In this document: piece by piece, positions 5,363-14,109 of the stretch
How the letters are laid out: the number at the start of each line of letters is the position of its first letter
Numbering within the stretch: the stretch's first letter is position 1
Origin: Desulfuromonadaceae bacterium UBA5613
Lineage (GTDB): Bacteria > Desulfobacterota > Desulfuromonadia > Desulfuromonadales > UBA2197
NCBI GenBank assembly: GCA_002424625.1
Contig: DIKR01000116.1
Coordinates: forward strand, 1 to 21,719
Length of the DNA: 21,719 nucleotides
Reading direction: 5' to 3'
Made by a program: the position numbers and the translations under genes
The notes under the pieces: model-generated
What the model was told of the DNA's origin: nothing
Database searches by the model: none
What the model saw: only the letters and a program-made list of their open reading frames with translations

Positions 5363-8061
5363 ATCTCTTCCCCGATCCGTTCGATCAGCAGCTGACGGAT
5401 GGCCGCCAGTCGCTCTTCGTCGCGAATCTTCTGGCCGAAGATATCCTTGACATAAAAGGTATCGGCCGCCTGATCGACCTTGGTCGAAATCCGCGACACA
5501 CCGATGTAAAGGCCAAGGTCCTTGAGGGTGCGGGTCATCTGGTAAAGGAGGCCGACCTGGTCGTGGGCAAAGATATCGATGACGGTATATTCGCTGGAGA
5601 CCGCATTGTCAATCTCGACCCGGGTCGGATAGCGGGGGCGTGCCTTGGGGGTGAGGAAGTCGGGGCGTTTCTGCTTGCGCACCAGCTCATCGACGCGCAC
5701 CCGCCCTTCGATAACAGCGGTGAGATCGCTCTCCACCCGCTCCCACTTGCGCGGATCGGTGACCATCTCGCCGGCAGAAGAGCGCACCTGGAGGATGTCG
5801 AGAGCAACACCGTTCGACAGAGTGTTGATCTCGGCGCCAAGGATGTTCAGGCTGTTCGCGGCCATCACCCCGGTGATCAGGGAGAAGAGACCGGGGGCAT
5901 CGAGAGTCGTCACCATGATCTCGCTGAACTCCCCGTCGCTGTCTTGCCGCACGAAGATCTGCACGGTCTTCTCGCCGCGCTGCAGGACAATGCGGAGATG
6001 CTCGGCAATCTCGCTGGAGCGGTGAGCAAGAAGATAACGCGTCGACAACGATTTGATATATTCGCGAAGAATGCGGTGATCGAACTCGTCTTCGAGGAGT
6101 TCAAAGATCTTGCGGGTACGGTTGCGGACCTTCTCGGAACTCCGTTCGCTGTGAAAGTCGCCGCGCTCAAGGACATCGTAGACTTTCTCGTAAAGCTCCA
6201 GCAGGAGGCGTCCTTTCCATTCCGACCAGATATCCGGACCGACCGCCTTGAGATCGGCAAAGGTCAGGAGATAAAGCATACGGAGATTTTCGCTCATTCC
6301 CATGGTCTGGGCGACCTGCACGATGAGCTTGTCATCAGAAAGATCGCGGCGCTGCGAGGTATTCGCAAGGACAAGATGCTGACGGACGAGGAATTCGAGG
6401 CGCTGGCTGTCCTCGCGGGACAGGCCGAGACGGCGGGCGATGGTCGGGACCATATCCGCCCCTTTGTTGCTGTGATCCTTCCCTTCCCCTTTACCAACGT
6501 CATGGAGGAGGACACCCAGAAGCAAAAGCTCGCGCTTTTCAATCTCTCCCGCCACCTGGGTCAATACCGGTTTTTTGGCCGCATAATCGCCACGCCAGAC
6601 CTTGCAGATCTCTTCGACGGCAAAGAGGGTATGCACATCAACGGTGTAGATATGGTAGGCGTCGTGCTGCACCTTGCAGAAGATATGGGCAAATTCGGGG
6701 ATAAAGTGATTGAGAAATTGCAGGTGGTGCATCTCGCGCAGGGTTTCAACGACACCAGCGGGGCTGCGGAGAATTTCGAGGAATCCATCGGCCATGACCC
6801 TGGAACGCCGCACCTTGTCGTTAATGCGATGCAAATGAGCACGAATCAGCCCTTTGAGGGGGATGCTGAGCTTGACGCTATGCCGCTGCGCCAACAGAAA
6901 GGCGCGCATCATCTGCGCCGGTTCGCGTTCAAAGAGATCATCGCTGGTCAGGGAGAGTTCACCGCGCAGGACATAAAATCCTTCCTCGACAACGCGGCGG
7001 CGCAGGTAGCCGAGGATGCCGAAAGATTTATCCCCCTGCTGCAAGGTCTTGTTAATCAGCGAGGTGGCGATATGTTCGACCCGCACCGCATGGGCGTAAT
7101 AGTCCTGCATGAACTGCTCGACCGCCTGCCCCTTGCGGTTATCTTTGTAGCCGAGAAAAGCGGCGATCTGCTCCTGCTTTTCAAAGTCAAGCTGATCGGT
7201 CTTGCGCGCCGCAAGGTAATGGAGTTCGTTGCGAATCCGCCACAGGTAATCGAGCGCCGCTTCAAACTCGGCGCCGTCCTGATCGGTCATCACCCCCTTG
7301 ACCACCAACTCCTGCAGGACCCGGCACTTGTATTTCACCTGCGCCACCCACAGGGCGGTGTGGAGATCGCGCAGCCCGCCTTCCCCTTCCTTGATATTCG
7401 GCTCAAGAAGGTAGACCGACGAGCCGTACTTCTTCAGCCGCAGCTTTTGTTCTTCAAGCTTCTCGTCGATATAGCGCTTCCCCTGCTTGACCCGAATCGC
7501 CGCGCCGACGACCTTTTCATACTGGGCATAAAGAGTATTATCCCCGGCCAGGGGGCGGGAATCGAGGAGAGCGGTGCGGGCGGTTAGATCCTGCTCAGCA
7601 ATCTCCAGACAGTCGCTGATCGAGCGGACACTGAAACCGACCTCCAGCCCAAGATCCCAAAGGAGATACAGGACGCGATCGGAAATCTCCTTGGCGAACT
7701 CCTTCCCCTCCTTCTCTTCGGTCAAGAACATGATATCGATATCGGAACGCGGATTGAGCTCGCCGCGGCCATAACCGCCGATGGCGATGAGGGTTGTCCG
7801 ATCTTTCGGCCCGGCCGCGACCCCGCCGGAGACGCAGGTATACAGGTTGCGAATCAGAGTGTCGGCGACCGAGGTCAGACTCGCCACCACCTTGCGTCCC
7901 GAGGCACCGGCCCGGTGTTCCTCGCGAATGCCGGCATGATGAAAAACCAGAAAATCACGGGCGGCGACCAGCAGGGCGGCGCGGCGCTCTTCATAAGGGA
8001 TGCGGGGATCAACAAGTTCGGGGAGAAAAAATCGTCCGGAAGAATGCAGAGGTTCGGTCAT
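5359..8061 (-). CDS. glnD: Bifunctional [protein-PII] uridylyltransferase / uridylyl-removing enzyme GlnD
   Basis: GlnD senses glutamine and adds or removes UMP on PII proteins (GlnB/GlnK), controlling glutamine synthetase and nitrogen transcription. The 900-residue protein shows the full family order: a nucleotidyltransferase domain with GGYGRGELNPRSDIDIMFL (95-113; catalytic D107 and D109) and the conserved PNIKEGEGGLRDLH (221-234), then an HD hydrolase domain (H520-D521 in LLHDVGKGEGKDHSNKG). Two ACT domains near 705-770 and 824-885 bind glutamine (TTLDAPGLFSLITGVMA; FAHDQVGLLYQMTRTLKDLG). All active-site motifs are intact, so both activities are expected. The ATG at 8061 overlaps the amidase stop (ATGA) and the gene end overlaps the xerD TTG. 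No PII gene is in the window. Confidence 0.97.
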   Translation of the reverse strand: MTEPLHSSGRFFLPELVDPRIPYEERRAALLVAARDFLVFHHAGIREEHRAGASGRKVVASLTSVADTLIRNLYTCVSGGVAAGPKDRTTLIAIGGYGRGELNPRSDIDIMFLTEEKEGKEFAKEISDRVLYLLWDLGLEVGFSVRSISDCLEIAEQDLTARTALLDSRPLAGDNTLYAQYEKVVGAAIRVKQGKRYIDEKLEEQKLRLKKYGSSVYLLEPNIKEGEGGLRDLHTALWVAQVKYKCRVLQELVVKGVMTDQDGAEFEAALDYLWRIRNELHYLAARKTDQLDFEKQEQIAAFLGYKDNRKGQAVEQFMQDYYAHAVRVEHIATSLINKTLQQGDKSFGILGYLRRRVVEEGFYVLRGELSLTSDDLFEREPAQMMRAFLLAQRHSVKLSIPLKGLIRAHLHRINDKVRRSRVMADGFLEILRSPAGVVETLREMHHLQFLNHFIPEFAHIFCKVQHDAYHIYTVDVHTLFAVEEICKVWRGDYAAKKPVLTQVAGEIEKRELLLLGVLLHDVGKGEGKDHSNKGADMVPTIARRLGLSREDSQRLEFLVRQHLVLANTSQRRDLSDDKLIVQVAQTMGMSENLRMLYLLTFADLKAVGPDIWSEWKGRLLLELYEKVYDVLERGDFHSERSSEKVRNRTRKIFELLEDEFDHRILREYIKSLSTRYLLAHRSSEIAEHLRIVLQRGEKTVQIFVRQDSDGEFSEIMVTTLDAPGLFSLITGVMAANSLNILGAEINTLSNGVALDILQVRSSAGEMVTDPRKWERVESDLTAVIEGRVRVDELVRKQKRPDFLTPKARPRYPTRVEIDNAVSSEYTVIDIFAHDQVGLLYQMTRTLKDLGLYIGVSRISTKVDQAADTFYVKDIFGQKIRDEERLAAIRQLLIERIGEEI

Positions 8062-9800
8062 TGTTGCGCCACCACTTGTGAACTGCCGTCGTAAGCACGC
8101 AGACCGTCGATGATCGCCCGCGTCGTCTCTACCTGGTATTTGCGGGTGGCCAGCCGCGTCTCTTCCGCAGGATTACTGAGGAAAGCGGCCTCGACCAGGA
8201 CAGAGGGCATATTGGCACCAAGGAGGACATAAAACGGTCCCTGCTTGACGCCGAGATTCTTCACTTCGCCGAATTCACGAGAAAGACCGGTGATCAGGGC
8301 GTGCTGGATATCGGAGGCGAGGCGGCTCGATTCCTGAATTTTTGAGTGCGCCATCAGATCGAAAAGGATCTGTTCGAGATCACTGACTGCACGCAGTGTG
8401 GTGCCGTTCTCCCGCGCTGCCACTTTCGCCGCCTGCTCGTTCTTGGAGAAGTTGAGATAATAGGTTTCCACCCCGTGTGCCGCGCTATTGGGGCTGGCAT
8501 TGACATGCAGGGAGACGAAGAGATCCGCCCCGACCTTGTTGGCAAGGGCAGTTCGCTCCTCAAGCGGGATAAAGGTGTCGTCGTTGCGGGTCAGCACTAC
8601 ATCCCAGCCGAGCTTGCTCTTCACCTCCTCGGCAAGGAGGAGGGCCATGGACAGGACAATATCCTTTTCCAGCAAGCCGGAAGGGCCGACGGCGCCGGGA
8701 TCCTTGCCGCCATGGCCGGCATCGATGACGATGCGGCGCGATGGCCGCGACGGGACTGGCGGCACGGGACGGGAAGCCGAAACCGCGGAGGGAGCTGCGG
8801 CAACGATAGCGGCAATGGGATCTGTGGTCGGCAGAGACTGCGCTGTTGTTACCGGAATCGCGCCGGCACTGCCGGCAATATCGATAATGATACGAAAGGG
8901 ATCCGGGAGGGTAAAAATCTTGTAATTGTCGAAACTGAGGAGATCGAGAACGACGCGGGTACGCCCCACCTCCGGTCTGCCGGTACGGATCTGCCGCAGC
9001 AGGCCGTCATTGACGACGCTCGATTCCGGCAGACCGCCGACCGGCAGCGTTTCGAGCAGATCGAGATAAAGCCGCGGCGGCGCACCAATGGCGGGATCAG
9101 CGGCAAGAAGGGTCGAAGTGTAATCCGTCGGCTGGGAAAGATCGATAACAATCCGGGTGTAACCGGGGTTAGACCAGGAACGGACGCCGTTGAGAAGACC
9201 GCGCTCCCCCTTAACCACTGGGGGCGGCGACTGGGCAGGCGGAGCCGCAAGGACCGGGGGCTTCGAAACGGCGGGCTTGGGGGCATAAGCGGCCAGCCGC
9301 TTGAGCGCTTCCTTCGCTTTGCCGGCATATTTGCTCTGCCCCTGTTCTGCCGTGATCCGCCCATAAACTCGATAGGCGGCAGTTGGGTCATTCAGATTCT
9401 TTTCCGTTAACCGGGCGGCGGCCCAAAGTCCCTCTGTGGCATAAGGACTCCTCGGCGCCACATCGGCAACAGCAAGGTAGGCCTGTTGCGCGGCAGCAAA
9501 ATCCTTGGACAGACGGGAGATCAGTGCCATCTTTTCCTGCGCCGTTGCGGCGAGATAAAGGGCCTCGGCACCTTTGGCGTGACGGGGGTGGCGGGCACGG
9601 AAGGACTCCAGATCGGCGATCACCTTGACCCAGCGGTCGCGATAACCACGCGCCTTCCCTTTCTCGCTATCAAGCCGGTTCAGGGCAGCCTTGGCCGCAG
9701 TGAACTCCTTGTCCGGATTTTTGCCTGCGGCGTTAGCAACGGGGGTCAAAAGCGTACAGAGTAGCAGGAGGAGGAGCAAGAATGTCCAGTGATTTTTCAT
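8058..9800 (-). CDS. N-acetylmuramoyl-L-alanine amidase (AmiC-like, with TPR-like and AMIN domains)
   Basis: A periplasmic zinc amidase that cleaves the amide between MurNAc and L-Ala, typically to split septal peptidoglycan. The 580-residue protein starts with a signal peptide (hydrophobic LLLLLLLCTLLTPVANA, about 1-24). Helical tetratricopeptide-like repeats follow (about 30-170), then a Pro-rich linker (174-196), an AMIN domain (about 202-308, containing RSWSNPGYTRIVIDLSQP), a second Pro/Ala linker and the Amidase_3 catalytic domain (355-572). Zinc ligands H363 (DAGHGGKDPG), E378 (LEKDIVLSMA) and H432 (SLHVNAS) and the catalytic E537 (VEAAFLSNPAEE) are all present. The TPR-like front end is a family variant common in deltaproteobacteria and may bind a division or outer-membrane partner (inference). 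The start overlaps the mutS stop by ATGA. Confidence 0.93.
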   Translation of the reverse strand: MKNHWTFLLLLLLLCTLLTPVANAAGKNPDKEFTAAKAALNRLDSEKGKARGYRDRWVKVIADLESFRARHPRHAKGAEALYLAATAQEKMALISRLSKDFAAAQQAYLAVADVAPRSPYATEGLWAAARLTEKNLNDPTAAYRVYGRITAEQGQSKYAGKAKEALKRLAAYAPKPAVSKPPVLAAPPAQSPPPVVKGERGLLNGVRSWSNPGYTRIVIDLSQPTDYTSTLLAADPAIGAPPRLYLDLLETLPVGGLPESSVVNDGLLRQIRTGRPEVGRTRVVLDLLSFDNYKIFTLPDPFRIIIDIAGSAGAIPVTTAQSLPTTDPIAAIVAAAPSAVSASRPVPPVPSRPSRRIVIDAGHGGKDPGAVGPSGLLEKDIVLSMALLLAEEVKSKLGWDVVLTRNDDTFIPLEERTALANKVGADLFVSLHVNASPNSAAHGVETYYLNFSKNEQAAKVAARENGTTLRAVSDLEQILFDLMAHSKIQESSRLASDIQHALITGLSREFGEVKNLGVKQGPFYVLLGANMPSVLVEAAFLSNPAEETRLATRKYQVETTRAIIDGLRAYDGSSQVVAQQ

Positions 9801-12448
9801 AGCAACCTTTTCAGGTGATCGAGAAAATTAAGTGCTTCCAAAGGAGTCATACTCGTCGGATCGCAGAGTTCGAGCTCACGGCGGATTTCAACCCCGCTGC
9901 CGCTGTCAAAGAGGGCCATCTGCGGGGTGGGGGCTGACTTTTGTCCCCCCTTGCGGCTCTTGGCGAGGCGCGGTGCCCCTTCTTCCTCGAACTCGCCCGA
10001 TTCAAGATTGCGGAGGATCTCCTTGGCGCGTTCGATGATCAGAGCCGGCAACCCGGCAAGGCGGGCCACCTGGATGCCGTAGGAATGACTCGCCGGGCCG
10101 GCAACGATACGGCGCAGGAAGATGACCTGATCGTTCCACTCGCGCACGGCGATATTGAAGTTCTTCACCCGCGGCCGGGTCAGGGCGAGATCAGTGAGCT
10201 CGTGATAGTGGGTGGCAAAGAGGGTCTTGGCCGCCACCGGCGCGTGATCATGGAGATATTCCGCCACCGCCCAGGCGATGCTGATGCCGTCGAAGGTCGA
10301 GGTGCCGCGACCGATCTCGTCGAGGACGAGGAGACTGCGCTCGGTGGCATGGTGGAGAATATGCGCGGTCTCGGTCATCTCCACCATAAAGGTCGAGAGG
10401 CCGCGGGCGAGATTGTCGCTGGCGCCGACGCGGGTAAAGATGCGATCGACCAGACCAATGCGCGCTGATTTGGCGGGGATGGCACTCCCCATGTGCGCCA
10501 TCAGGGTGAGGAGGGCGACCTGGCGCATGTAGGTCGATTTCCCCGCCATGTTCGGGCCGGTGATAATGAGGATCTGTTCGTCGGCAAGGTTCATCCGCAC
10601 ATCGTTGGGGACAAAGCGCTCGGCCAGGCTCATCGTCTCGACCACCGGATGGCGTCCCTCGACGATAATCAGATCGCTGCTTTCATCGAGTTCGGGGAGG
10701 ACATAGTTGCGCTCGTGCGCCACCGTTGCCAGACCAAGGAGGACATCGAGCTGGGCCAGCGCCGTGGCACTCCCCTGCACGCGCTTCCCCTCGGCGGCGA
10801 CCTGCTGGCGGATCTTCTGAAAGAGCTCATACTCGCGCTCGACCAGCTTCTCCTCGGCGCCGAGGACCTTCTCCTCGTAAACCTTGAGCTCGTCGGTGAC
10901 ATAGCGCTCGGCATTGGCCAGGGTCTGCTTGCGCTGGTAATGCTCAGGAATGCGCGCTACCTGCGAGCGCGGCACTTCGATATAATAGCCAAAGACCCGG
11001 TTATAGCGCACCTTGAGGGTGGCTATGCCGGTCTGTTCCTTTTCCTGCAGCTCGAGCCGGGCAATCCAGCCCTTCCCTTCCCGGCCGATCTGGCGCAGCT
11101 CGTCGAGTTCGGCATCAAAGCCGTCACGAATCAAGCCCCCTTCCCGCAAAACAAAGGGGGGATCGTCGACGATCGCTGCGGCAATCAGTCCATAAAGATC
11201 TTCGAGGGGATCGATCTCGCCACAAAGGGAAAGTAAAAGAGGACTGACGAGATCGGCAAAGCGGGCGCGCAGCACCGGCAGCCGGCCGATGGAGAGACGC
11301 AGCGCCACCAGATCCTTGGCATTGGCCGTCGCCATGGCGATCTTGCCGTTCAAGCGTTCAAGGTCATAAACGCCATCGAGATCACTTTGCAGATCACTCC
11401 GCAGCAGACTCTTCTCCACCAGCTCGGCAATCGCCGACTGGCGGGCACGGATTCGACTCAGATCGAGCAGGGGCTGCTGCACCCAGCGGCGCAGCAGGCG
11501 TCCCCCCATCGCCGTCACCGTGTGATCAAGGATCCCGAGAAGAGAGCCTTTGCGGCTGTTATCGCGCATCGTCCCGACCAGCTCGAGGTTGCGCCGCGTC
11601 GTTTCGTCAAGGAGCATATATTCGGCGACCTGATAAGTCGCCAGAGCGCGGATATGACCGAGGGCCCCTTTTTGCGTCTCCTGCAGATAATGAAGGATGG
11701 CACCGGCAGCGCTGATGGCACCGGGGAGATCCTGACAGCCGAAAGCTTCAAGGCGCTCACAGTTGAAGAAATCACAAAGGAGGCCGCTGGCGCGGTCGCG
11801 GGTAAAGACCCACGCCGGCAGACGGTTAAGCATTCGCCCTTCAAGTAAAACTGAAAGAGTTTGTGCGGCCGCAGCTCCCCCCTCATCGTCAGCAATAAGA
11901 AGTTCCGCCGGATCGATAGCGACGATCTCGCCCCGCGCCCCGTCAAGATCGGCAACTTCCGTTGCCCGGAACTCACCGGTACTGAGATCAAGCAGGGCCA
12001 TCCCCCAGCGCCCCTGCTCACCGGCGGCCAGCGCCAGCAGGTAGTTGTTCTCCTTCGGCCGCAGCAGTTCCGCCTCGGCCATGAGGCCGGGGGTGACGAT
12101 GCGGACAATCTCGCGGCGCACGATCCCTTTCACCGACTTGGGATCTTCGACCTGCTCGCAGATGGCGACCTTGTAGCCGGCTTCGACGAGCTTGACGAGA
12201 TAAGGCTGCACGCTGTGATAAGGGATGCCGCAGAGGGGGACTTCGTCAACCGACCCCTTATTGCGTGAGGTCAAAGTGATGTCGAGGATGCGCGAGGCAA
12301 TGACTGCATCCTCAAGAAACATCTCGTAAAAATCACCAAGGCGAAAAAAGAGGATGGCGTCCGGGCAGCTGGATTTAATCTCCAGATACTGGCGCATCAT
12401 CGGGGTCAGATTGACCTGGGGGGGAGTTGAGGAGTGAGTTTCAGACAT
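9797..12448 (-). CDS. mutS: DNA mismatch repair protein MutS
   Basis: MutS recognises base mismatches and small loops and recruits MutL. The 883-residue protein has the mismatch-binding Phe-x-Glu motif (GDFYEMF, 40-42), the connector, lever and clamp regions, and the ABC-type ATPase: Walker A GPNMAGKST (631-639), a signature region DNLARGLSTFMVEM, Walker B LLVLDEIGRGTSTFDG (from 706) and FATHYHEL. The C-terminal MTPLEALNFLDHLKRLL matches the short tail usual for MutS1. The frame also allows a TTG at 12454, two codons earlier; neither start has a Shine-Dalgarno sequence, and ATG 12448 is chosen. A TATAAT box lies immediately upstream, so the mRNA may have almost no leader. It is the first gene of the operon and overlaps the amidase gene by four bases. 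Confidence 0.97.
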   Translation of the reverse strand: MSETHSSTPPQVNLTPMMRQYLEIKSSCPDAILFFRLGDFYEMFLEDAVIASRILDITLTSRNKGSVDEVPLCGIPYHSVQPYLVKLVEAGYKVAICEQVEDPKSVKGIVRREIVRIVTPGLMAEAELLRPKENNYLLALAAGEQGRWGMALLDLSTGEFRATEVADLDGARGEIVAIDPAELLIADDEGGAAAAQTLSVLLEGRMLNRLPAWVFTRDRASGLLCDFFNCERLEAFGCQDLPGAISAAGAILHYLQETQKGALGHIRALATYQVAEYMLLDETTRRNLELVGTMRDNSRKGSLLGILDHTVTAMGGRLLRRWVQQPLLDLSRIRARQSAIAELVEKSLLRSDLQSDLDGVYDLERLNGKIAMATANAKDLVALRLSIGRLPVLRARFADLVSPLLLSLCGEIDPLEDLYGLIAAAIVDDPPFVLREGGLIRDGFDAELDELRQIGREGKGWIARLELQEKEQTGIATLKVRYNRVFGYYIEVPRSQVARIPEHYQRKQTLANAERYVTDELKVYEEKVLGAEEKLVEREYELFQKIRQQVAAEGKRVQGSATALAQLDVLLGLATVAHERNYVLPELDESSDLIIVEGRHPVVETMSLAERFVPNDVRMNLADEQILIITGPNMAGKSTYMRQVALLTLMAHMGSAIPAKSARIGLVDRIFTRVGASDNLARGLSTFMVEMTETAHILHHATERSLLVLDEIGRGTSTFDGISIAWAVAEYLHDHAPVAAKTLFATHYHELTDLALTRPRVKNFNIAVREWNDQVIFLRRIVAGPASHSYGIQVARLAGLPALIIERAKEILRNLESGEFEEEGAPRLAKSRKGGQKSAPTPQMALFDSGSGVEIRRELELCDPTSMTPLEALNFLDHLKRLL

Positions 12449-12453
12449 GGTCA

Positions 12454-12459
12454 ATTATA
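12454..12459 (-). promoter_or_regulatory. Candidate -10 box directly at the mutS start
   Basis: A perfect TATAAT reads on the minus strand at 12459-12454, six bases before the mutS ATG. No good -35 is found at 16-18 bp. TTTACA at 12486-12481 would need a 21 bp spacer. If used, it would give a leaderless or nearly leaderless mutS transcript. Confidence 0.25.
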
Positions 12460-12526
12460 CTAGCAAAGCGCGGCGGGTGGTGTAAACAGTTTATCGTGGA
12501 ACGGAGGCTCTTCTCCACAATTCGCC

Positions 12527-12556
12527 TTGACCATGCACATGCGTCAATTGTATATG
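12527..12556 (+). promoter_or_regulatory. Candidate sigma-70 promoter for the gene at 12580
   Basis: TTGACC (12527-12532) is followed after 18 bp by TATATG (12551-12556). A transcript would start near 12563, leaving a short leader with the AAGGAG ribosome site before ATG 12580. It lies in the 131 bp divergent gap between mutS and this gene. Confidence 0.4.
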
Positions 12557-12579
12557 AAGGACAGCCTTAAGGAGCGATC

Positions 12580-13101
12580 ATGACTGAAAAAAAAGTACTC
12601 CCGATCAACGACCCGGCCTTTGCTGCCGAACATTTTCTCCCCGGCAACCTGAGCGATGAAATCCGCATCGATCAGCTCATCGTCGCGCTGCTGTCGACCT
12701 TCTGCCGCGACTCGGTGGCGGCTGGCGTCGATCCCCTGCGCGCCGGGGCGTGGGCGCGCGGCGCCGACTACTTTCTCCGCGACTTTGTCGTCGATCATTG
12801 CCGCAACAACCTCTTTACCCTCCCGGCCGGACAAGTCCGCCACTTTGCCGGTAACTGGTACATCATCAAGACCGTCGAACCGAATCGCGCCGAGCTGAGT
12901 GAACTTCTCGAGGGGGTCGAAGCCTTTTACCGCTATTTGCAAGAACACGGAAAAGTCACGAAAGAATCCTACGACGAGGTGGCAGCAGCCTGTCAAGCTC
13001 TCGATTATTACGAAGAGCGGATCAACGCTTTCTGGGCAATCAGCGAAGACGGCTATCAACCTTGGGATGAAGCCTGCCCGTTGCAAAGAGCCAACGGCTG
13101 A
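12580..13101 (+). CDS. Hypothetical protein (173 aa)
   Basis: A 173-residue soluble protein with an AAGGAG ribosome site well spaced before ATG 12580. I do not recognise a named family. It looks mostly helical. An acidic N-terminal third (FLPGNLSDEIRIDQLIVALL) is followed by a conserved-looking core, DYFLRDFVVDHCRNNLFTLP, then FAGNWYIIKTVEPN, and a helical stretch EGVEAFYRYLQEHGKVTKESY near 113-133. Three cysteines (C44, C70, C139) are scattered without a metal pattern; a fourth lies close to the C-terminus. No signal peptide or membrane segment is seen. The cation-efflux gene starts 3 bp after its stop, so the two are almost certainly cotranscribed and perhaps translationally coupled. A role connected with metal handling would be a guess. 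Confidence 0.85.
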   Translation: MTEKKVLPINDPAFAAEHFLPGNLSDEIRIDQLIVALLSTFCRDSVAAGVDPLRAGAWARGADYFLRDFVVDHCRNNLFTLPAGQVRHFAGNWYIIKTVEPNRAELSELLEGVEAFYRYLQEHGKVTKESYDEVAAACQALDYYEERINAFWAISEDGYQPWDEACPLQRANG

Positions 13102-13104
13102 TTC

Positions 13105-14037
13105 ATGGAGCAGAGTGAAAGCTCGACCTTAAAGCTCCGCGCCGCCCGCTATTCGATCTTTACCGCCCTGAGCCTGGCGATCCTGAAATTCGTCGTCGGC
13201 GTCCTCACCGGCTCGCTGGCGGTGATTGCCTCGGCCGTCGATTCCCTCCTCGATATCGTCATGTCCGGTGTCAACTTCCTCGCTATCCGCCAGGCCGAAC
13301 AGCCGGCGGATGCCGATCACTCCTTCGGGCACGGCAAGTACGAAACCCTGGCAACCCTCATCCAGTCGCTGGTGATCTCCGCTTCGGGGATTTGGATCAT
13401 GGTCGAGGCGATTCGGCGCCTTAATGCCGGGAATATCCAGGTCCAGCAGATCGGCAATGGCGTAATCGTCCTCGTTCTCTCGATGGTCGCCTCCTTCTGG
13501 ATCAGCCGTTATCTGCGCCGCGTCGGCAAAGCCACCGATTCCTCGGCGCTGCAGGCGGATGCCCTGCACTTTGCCATGGATATCTACACCAACGCCGCGC
13601 TGCTGGCGGGGCTGATCATCCTCTCCTTTGTCGATGCCCCCTGGCTCGACCCGGTCATGTCGCTCTTTGTCGCCCTCTATATCCTCAAGGCAGCCCTCAG
13701 CCTCGCCCGCCATGCCCTGCGCGATATGCTCGATGCCGAACTCCCTGATGAGGTGCGCAACGAAGTGATCCGCCTCGTCAATGAGCACCACAATGAACTC
13801 CTCGACATCCATAATCTCCGCACCCGTCGCGCCGGTTCACAGAAGCTCATGGATTTTCACCTCACCGTCTGCAAACATCTCACCGTGCAGGAAGCGCACG
13901 ATCTGGCGGATCACCTCGAAGACGCAATTGCCAAAGAGATTCGCGGCGCCAACGTAACGATCCACATCGAACCGTGCCGACGCCCGGATTGTCCGGGGAC
14001 AGACCGGTGCGTCTCCGTCAAGAATCGCATCGAATAA
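13105..14037 (+). CDS. Cation diffusion facilitator transporter (FieF/YiiP-like)
   Basis: An inner-membrane proton-coupled exporter of divalent metals (Zn, Fe, Mn or Cd in this subgroup). The 310-residue protein has six hydrophobic segments (about 15-200) and a cytosolic C-terminal domain. FieF site A is intact as D46-x3-D50 (DSLLD) and H155-x3-D159 (HFAMD), the DD-HD set of the Zn/Fe-type branch. Site B is present as D69, H72 and H76 in ADADHSFGHGKYE. The C-terminal domain ends in VTIHIEPC, then an extra tail with C291, C296 and C302 that could bind metal. The start follows the upstream stop by 3 bp with only a weak ribosome site, suggesting coupling to the gene at 12580. The exact metal cannot be predicted. 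Confidence 0.93.
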   Translation: MEQSESSTLKLRAARYSIFTALSLAILKFVVGVLTGSLAVIASAVDSLLDIVMSGVNFLAIRQAEQPADADHSFGHGKYETLATLIQSLVISASGIWIMVEAIRRLNAGNIQVQQIGNGVIVLVLSMVASFWISRYLRRVGKATDSSALQADALHFAMDIYTNAALLAGLIILSFVDAPWLDPVMSLFVALYILKAALSLARHALRDMLDAELPDEVRNEVIRLVNEHHNELLDIHNLRTRRAGSQKLMDFHLTVCKHLTVQEAHDLADHLEDAIAKEIRGANVTIHIEPCRRPDCPGTDRCVSVKNRIE

Positions 14038-14066
14038 AAAATGGTGCGCCGTTCGCTGCGCACCAT
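14036..14066 (-). terminator. Intrinsic terminator of pfkA
   Basis: A perfect 9 bp stem, ATGGTGCGC (14041-14049) with GCGCACCAT (14058-14066) around an 8-base loop, is followed on the minus strand by TTTTTA. It lies 43 bp past the pfkA stop. The U-tract side touches the stop codon of the convergent transporter gene. On the plus strand there is no T-run after the stem, so it should act mainly on the pfkA transcript. Confidence 0.8.
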
Positions 14067-14109
14067 TGCCACCATTTAACCCTCACAGAACTTCCCCCCT
14101 CTCCCCTGC

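Noticed and set aside
5563..7587. A 674-codon plus-strand open frame opposite glnD
   Set aside because: glnD is intact with all its domains, and this frame has no ribosome site or family motifs, so it is another bias shadow.
12544..13086. A 180-codon minus-strand open frame opposite the hypothetical gene at 12580
   Set aside because: The plus-strand gene has a strong AAGGAG site and is spaced for cotranscription with the transporter; the antisense frame has neither, although neither protein is from a family I know.
14036..14066. A bidirectional terminator for both pfkA and the cation transporter
   Set aside because: Only the minus-strand side has a T-run; on the plus strand the stem is followed by TGCCACC, so termination of the transporter transcript there is not supported.
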